Source: Chrysochromulina parva (Eukaryota > Haptophyta > Prymnesiales > Chrysochromulinaceae). Taken from it: DNA of 22,507 nucleotides. The translations under genes and the position numbers were made by a program. Below, piece after piece: positions 18,544 to 22,507 of the stretch. The DNA is taken from contig PJAB01000653.1 in the NCBI GenBank assembly GCA_002887195.1, positions 1-22,507 of the forward strand, read 5' to 3'. The notes beneath the pieces are model-generated. The model had not been told where the DNA came from and did not search any database. It saw nothing but the letters and a program-made list of their open reading frames with translations. Every line of letters starts with the position of its first letter. Position 1 is the first letter of the stretch.

Positions 18544-21500
18544 GGGAATGCTGCCAGTGCTGACAGTGGCGACCGCTGCCGCGACCGTCTCTTGATAGAC
18601 CCGCGGACGAGCAAGTTTTTATCGATATGGGACTCGCTTGGCGGCCTCGCATTGCTCTACACGGCCATAGCAACCCCCTACGAGGTGGCCTTCCTCGAGC
18701 CCGATACGAATCCTGCCACGCCCCGCTTTATCATCGATCGCATCGTCGATGTTTTCTTCGCCTTGGACATGATCCTCCAATTTTTCATCATGTACGAAGC
18801 TGAGCCCAATTACAACCCACTGGCGCAAAAGGGCTCGATACTGCTTCATGCCAAGCAAATCGAGATGGTCAAGCAATTCGACCGGATTGCATGGAACTAT
18901 TCAAAAAATTGGTTTGTGGTGGACTTGATTTCCGTCCTCACTGTGGCTTTTGATATCCTCCCGCTGGTGGAAGAAAAGGTCGGGCCCCCCGTCCTGGAGA
19001 GTGCGTCGGGCGAGGGAGCCGTGGCAGAGGGAATAACGAAGTTTCGCGTCCTGCGCCTTCTCCGGGTGGTCAGGCTCGTCAAGTTGGTGAGACTGGTGAA
19101 GGCGTCGCGCATCCTGAAGCGCTGGTGGACGTCGTTCGCGCTCGACTTTTCAACGCTGACCGTGGTCACGTGCATCCTTGGGTATCTCTATTTCGGCCAT
19201 CTCTTAGCTTGCTTTCTCGTTCTCGGCGGCTCGCTCGCAGAGACGCCCCTAGACACATGGAAGGGCTCCAAGAAGTTTTGCGTTCAAACCGACGATCCGC
19301 ACGACGTGAACAACGAGTTCTTCCAGCCGTACAAGACTTGGGTGTTGATGCCGCCGCCATCGAACCCGGACATCGCGCACCTGACTGACGTCTGGTGCGT
19401 CGGCCCGTATGAATTGTGGGTCATGACCTTCTACTGGATGATCATGCTCATCTCGGGCGCCGCGGGCGGCGACACAGACGCGATATATATGAACCCGTCC
19501 GAGTCCATGCTCTTCATGTTCTGCACGATCGTCGCGTGCTTGATTAACAGCGTCATCATCGCCTCGTTGTGCGACGTGCTCTCCAACATGAACCCCGAGG
19601 GCGTCGCCTTCCGCAACAGCATGGACCAGCTCAACCGCTACTGCCGGAAACACAAGCTCGCCCAACCCACGCGCATCAAGCTGCGCGAGTACCTTTACCG
19701 CTCTGAGCACGTGCAGGTGTGCAAGTCGCAACAGGCCCTCATGATGCTCCTGTCGCAGAAGCTGCAGGGCGAGCTCTCGCTCCAGGTGAACGGCCCATGG
19801 CTGATGACGATCCCCTTCCTGCGGGGCATCGAGACGGCGTGCTCGGTGCTCATATCGCTCAAGCTCGAGTCGATGGTTTTCGTGCCGACGGAGCTGCTCC
19901 CTGCCGACGCCATGTACCACGTGAGCAAGGGGACTGTCATCTACCGCGGCTCGGTGCTCCTCGGCGGCTCGGTCTTTGGCGATGACTGCATCCTCCAGCG
20001 TATAAGCCTGCGATCACTCCCGGCCCGCGCCCTCACGTACGTCGACGTGACCCGCGTGACGCGCGAAAATCTGCTGAGCATCGTCTACGACAGGATAGAT
20101 GGGTCCTCGGGCGCAAGCGCCACATTCAAGTATCCGCTCGCAGCGGACAAGGTGCGCTGGAGTGCCATCTGGCTTGCGATGCGACGATGGGCCGTGCAAT
20201 ATTTGGAGAAGGAACGGAAACAGGCTGTGTCCCAAAATCTCAGCTTCTCAAACATGCTCAGCAGTCTAAGCAACATGGAGACGGGGGACCCGCTCGAGAT
20301 CGAGGAAGCCAAGGAGATGGCAACGCGTCTCGCCATGCTCGAGACCAAGGCGAAAAAGGGCACGTATTACAAGTCGCTGACCAGACGCTTTTCAGGTTTT
20401 GATTCCAAGCCTACACCGAAGAAGGAGGTCAACGAATCGGCGAGTGCGTCAGCTGAGGCACCAGCGAGTGCGTCAACTGAGAGGGCATTGCCGGTGGTGA
20501 GCCCCTCGTCATCGATCGAGCCCACATCGCAGTGCAGGTGCAGCTCCAGTATCCCGGCCTCCCTACCTACAAGTTCTACGCCCAAAGACCAGAAGTTGAT
20601 TCGTGAAACACCCAAGGCTTCAAGAAGCTCCAGGGACGGCATTCATTGGCTGGTTCGCTATCCCGTCGATTCTTCGCTCACCGACTCCTGCTGCCGCAGC
20701 ATCGAGGGTCCAACGACCGCCGAGGCCGTCGCCGCGGCCGCACCTCTGACCTCGTACGTCCAGGGGATCCAAGAACCGCCGATTTGCATGTCCCCCCTGG
20801 ACGCAGACTACCGCGGGAGCATGAAACTGAAGGTCGCATTATCGAAGGCTGTGGCTGCACGTCCACAAGACGCAATCCTTCCTGGGCGCTTGACCCCCCC
20901 CAGTGGGGCTAGCGCGTGCACAAGGGCTGTGGCATTGAATAGGGTAGGGGTTAGGATTATTCCGAATGCCGACCCTAACGCGGAGTCAGGAGCTCGCCGT
21001 GCACAAGGTCGCGGTAGCACTAGCAGCGCTACCGCCACCGCTACCGCCACCGCTACCGCCACCGCTACCGCTACTGCAACCGCTCCTGCCGACACGCCTG
21101 CGTCTGGTGCGGCCGTGCCGCGGTCCGTGCCGGCGCCCAGCCGAAGTTCGAACAGCTGCACCTTTTGGAAGGATGTCGTGTCCTGCCTTTTGTGGTGCTC
21201 CATCTATTTTGCCACGGGGTCCGCATTCTTCATGAATATGCAGGGCTGGAACGTTTGGGAGAGCCTCTACTTTTTGATGGGGGCCGCGGCGACAGTGGGT
21301 TACGGCGACCTGTACCCGGACCCCAGTGTCCAAGGGAGCCGCGCCTTTACCGTCGTCTATATCATTTTCGGCGTTGGCGTCGTGTTTGCCCAGCTCTCGG
21401 CCCTGATTGCCAGGTGCATCCAGCCACTCTACAGCTGGTCTCGCAATGCTATGGAGCGCTGCTTCCCCCAGAAGGGTATAGACATCGACGGTGACGGCAT

Positions 21501-22227
21501 CGCGGATTTTAAGGTGCCACGAAAGCCGCTTTTCTATTACTCGAAGAACCTGGCTGCACCGTTCGTCATGATTATGAGCATCCAGGGTGCCTTTGCCGCA
21601 GTCTTCTGCGAAATCGAAGGCTGGGACTTTGGGAGCGCCTGTTATCACTGCTTCGTGACAATTACTACTGTGGGATTCGGCGACGTTAAAATCAATACCG
21701 ACGGGGGGCGCATGTGGGCGTTATTTCACATCCTCTTCTCAGTTTCAATTCTGACCGCCACCCTGGGCGACGTGAGCGAATTGCATGAGGCCCGCGAGGC
21801 GGCGTTACGCAGGATGAAAATGATCAAGGGCGCCGCCGATGTGGGCCTGATGCTGAGCCTCGACAAGGACGGAAACGGTGTCGACAAGTTCGAGTTCGTG
21901 ACCGGTATGCTTATCATGCTCGATGGCGTCAGCCAGCAGGACATTGACCTATTCAGCAAGCTGTTTGAGAAGCTGGACATCGACGGATCTGGCTTGATCG
22001 ACGCGGACGACATCACAGCCCTCGACCCTGCGCGCAAAATTGCCTCAAGGAGGCCCAGCGACAATTTTGATCACAAGGCCAGCTGTCCGGAGGGTGCGTT
22101 CGACGCAGTGGAGGATGCGTTCGACGCGGTAGGCTCGATGATGGGCAGTGGCCCCCAAACGATTGGTATGGCCGTGGATCGCGGCAGCCGGTTGAAGCGA
22201 ACCAATTCTCATTCCGGCCCATTTTAG
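18415..22227 (+). CDS. Fused ion channel: CNG/HCN-like 6TM module plus EF-hand tandem-pore K+ module
   Basis: A single 1270-residue frame. Part one: S1 (68-91), S2 (106-127), S3 (167-184), S4 (209-236) with basic residues every third position, S5 (245-272), a long turret, pore helix and filter (333-353), S6 (363-389), C-linker, and a cyclic-nucleotide-like domain (471-560) with R533 aligned to the phosphate-binding Arg of HCN. The filter reads SGAAGGD, not TVGYGD. Part two, after a low-complexity linker (655-915): M1 (918-940), TVGYGD (960-965), M2, a DIDGDGIAD loop (1023-1031), M3 (1043-1066), TTVGFGD (1084-1090), M4, then EF-hand-like loops at 1150-1161 and 1188-1199, as in plant TPK channels. 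Likely a membrane K+ or cation channel. The start is uncertain: ATG 18508 is an alternative. Two adjacent genes joined by a mis-read linker remain possible. Confidence 0.82.
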   Translation: MYPRRKRPNLERTDPELRRVPEYVLEVLFALMRGHGHAHGHGHGNAASADSGDRCRDRLLIDPRTSKFLSIWDSLGGLALLYTAIATPYEVAFLEPDTNPATPRFIIDRIVDVFFALDMILQFFIMYEAEPNYNPLAQKGSILLHAKQIEMVKQFDRIAWNYSKNWFVVDLISVLTVAFDILPLVEEKVGPPVLESASGEGAVAEGITKFRVLRLLRVVRLVKLVRLVKASRILKRWWTSFALDFSTLTVVTCILGYLYFGHLLACFLVLGGSLAETPLDTWKGSKKFCVQTDDPHDVNNEFFQPYKTWVLMPPPSNPDIAHLTDVWCVGPYELWVMTFYWMIMLISGAAGGDTDAIYMNPSESMLFMFCTIVACLINSVIIASLCDVLSNMNPEGVAFRNSMDQLNRYCRKHKLAQPTRIKLREYLYRSEHVQVCKSQQALMMLLSQKLQGELSLQVNGPWLMTIPFLRGIETACSVLISLKLESMVFVPTELLPADAMYHVSKGTVIYRGSVLLGGSVFGDDCILQRISLRSLPARALTYVDVTRVTRENLLSIVYDRIDGSSGASATFKYPLAADKVRWSAIWLAMRRWAVQYLEKERKQAVSQNLSFSNMLSSLSNMETGDPLEIEEAKEMATRLAMLETKAKKGTYYKSLTRRFSGFDSKPTPKKEVNESASASAEAPASASTERALPVVSPSSSIEPTSQCRCSSSIPASLPTSSTPKDQKLIRETPKASRSSRDGIHWLVRYPVDSSLTDSCCRSIEGPTTAEAVAAAAPLTSYVQGIQEPPICMSPLDADYRGSMKLKVALSKAVAARPQDAILPGRLTPPSGASACTRAVALNRVGVRIIPNADPNAESGARRAQGRGSTSSATATATATATATATATATAPADTPASGAAVPRSVPAPSRSSNSCTFWKDVVSCLLWCSIYFATGSAFFMNMQGWNVWESLYFLMGAAATVGYGDLYPDPSVQGSRAFTVVYIIFGVGVVFAQLSALIARCIQPLYSWSRNAMERCFPQKGIDIDGDGIADFKVPRKPLFYYSKNLAAPFVMIMSIQGAFAAVFCEIEGWDFGSACYHCFVTITTVGFGDVKINTDGGRMWALFHILFSVSILTATLGDVSELHEAREAALRRMKMIKGAADVGLMLSLDKDGNGVDKFEFVTGMLIMLDGVSQQDIDLFSKLFEKLDIDGSGLIDADDITALDPARKIASRRPSDNFDHKASCPEGAFDAVEDAFDAVGSMMGSGPQTIGMAVDRGSRLKRTNSHSGPF
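18511..18546. repeat. Hexanucleotide CATG array giving start codons on both strands
   Basis: CATG recurs at 18517, 18523, 18529, 18535 and 18541, exactly six bases apart. On the plus strand it encodes a His-Gly run (HGHAHGHGHG) near the channel's N-terminus. Because CATG is palindromic, the minus strand gets a row of in-frame ATG codons at the head of the probable C2-gene extension. Confidence 0.85.
21028..21083. repeat. 12-bp coding tandem repeat (Ala-Thr run)
   Basis: GCTACCGCCACC is repeated perfectly three times from 21028 to 21063, followed by degenerate copies. It encodes an alternating Ala-Thr run (about 872-890) in the linker between the two channel modules. All units keep the frame, so expansion would lengthen the linker only. 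Confidence 0.9.
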
Positions 22228-22286
22228 CCATTTAATGTGTTTTGGGGGCACAAGTAGTAGAGGGGGGGCGGAGTTGGTTAGTACCG

Positions 22287-22507
22287 GTGTGTCCCGGCTC
22301 CCCCGGTGTCTTTTTACCGGTACGATGATGGCCTCTTCTGAGTCGGCCGCGGGGTGCGGTCGGCTCCGGGCCTGCGGCTGTTGAGCTGGCCGCGGCTTCG
22401 GTCGTCGCGCTGACGTGCGGGGTGTGTGTTGTTGGTGGGTTTGGATGGTTGTGAGGTTCGTCTGTGTGGTCCGAGTGCCTTTGTGCGTCCGCGTGTCCCG
22501 TGTGTCC
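22287..22507. repeat. Right copy of the window-end repeat, about one 213-bp unit
   Basis: Segment B (22287-22322) is flanked by GTACCGGT at 22281-22288 and ACCGGTAC at 22317-22324, which are inverted copies of each other. After 86 bp, segment A (22409 onward) repeats the first bases of the window. The final GTGTGTCC equals the first bases of B, so a new unit appears to begin at 22500, giving a period near 213 bp. The window stops there. Confidence 0.75.

Noticed and set aside
19249..19920. 223-codon minus-strand frame opposite the channel
   Set aside because: It has a His/Arg/Glu-rich shadow composition and lies across the conserved S5-S6 and C-linker region of the real gene.
1..22507. Bacterial, viral or circular replicon origin of the window
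   Set aside because: The introns, a mitochondrial OSCP with presequence, an axonemal-type protein and a TPK-like channel point to a nuclear eukaryotic genome. The end repeats are not identical, which argues against simple circular overlap.

Overview
The window reads as nuclear DNA of a unicellular eukaryotic alga. It is GC-rich, genes lie on both strands without operons, and at least three genes are split by GT-AG introns of 128-259 bp. The gene set includes a mitochondrial ATP synthase OSCP, a coiled-coil protein resembling outer-dynein-arm docking subunits, a ribosomal-oxygenase-type JmjC protein, and a plant-TPK-like tandem-pore channel with EF-hands. A flagellated marine protist, possibly a haptophyte, fits best. 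That placement is inference; no rRNA or organelle marker is present.

Layout, left to right. 1-138 is a repeat whose relatives reappear at 22287-22507. 210-1478 (+) encodes a GT10 fucosyltransferase. 1479-2435 is non-coding with two short tandem arrays. 2436-3425 (+) encodes a SET-domain methyltransferase. 3722-5708 (+, one intron) encodes a secreted alpha/beta hydrolase. 6178-7725 (+) encodes a PAN/apple-like plus calcineurin-type metallophosphoesterase. 8172-9740 (-) encodes a JmjC ribosomal oxygenase. ~9951-11887 (+, one intron, start unresolved) encodes a sulfotransferase. 12155-13036 (+) encodes a membrane-anchored 2OG-Fe(II) oxygenase. 13336-15474 (+) encodes a coiled-coil axonemal-type protein. 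15989-16722 (-, one intron) encodes OSCP. 16805-18283 (-) encodes a C2-like protein with Gly/Pro-rich and Lys-rich regions, probably extending to about 18543 through a frame change. 18415-22227 (+) encodes a 1270-residue ion channel.

The most striking object is the last gene. One uninterrupted reading frame joins a six-transmembrane CNG/HCN/EAG-type voltage-sensor channel (Arg/Lys-rich S4, C-linker, degenerate cyclic-nucleotide domain, non-canonical filter) to a two-pore K+ channel module with two canonical filters, an extra DxDGDG loop and C-terminal EF-hand-like loops. The predicted polypeptide has ten transmembrane segments and three pore loops, with voltage, cyclic-nucleotide and calcium sensing elements in one chain.

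The genes do not form a single pathway. Fucosyltransferase, sulfotransferase, hydrolase, phosphoesterase and the membrane 2OG oxygenase all look like secretory-pathway or surface proteins, but their adjacency may be chance. Many long antisense frames are by-products of GC-rich codon usage and are not annotated. Several frames begin at GTG or TTG, so starts here were moved to the first sensible ATG.
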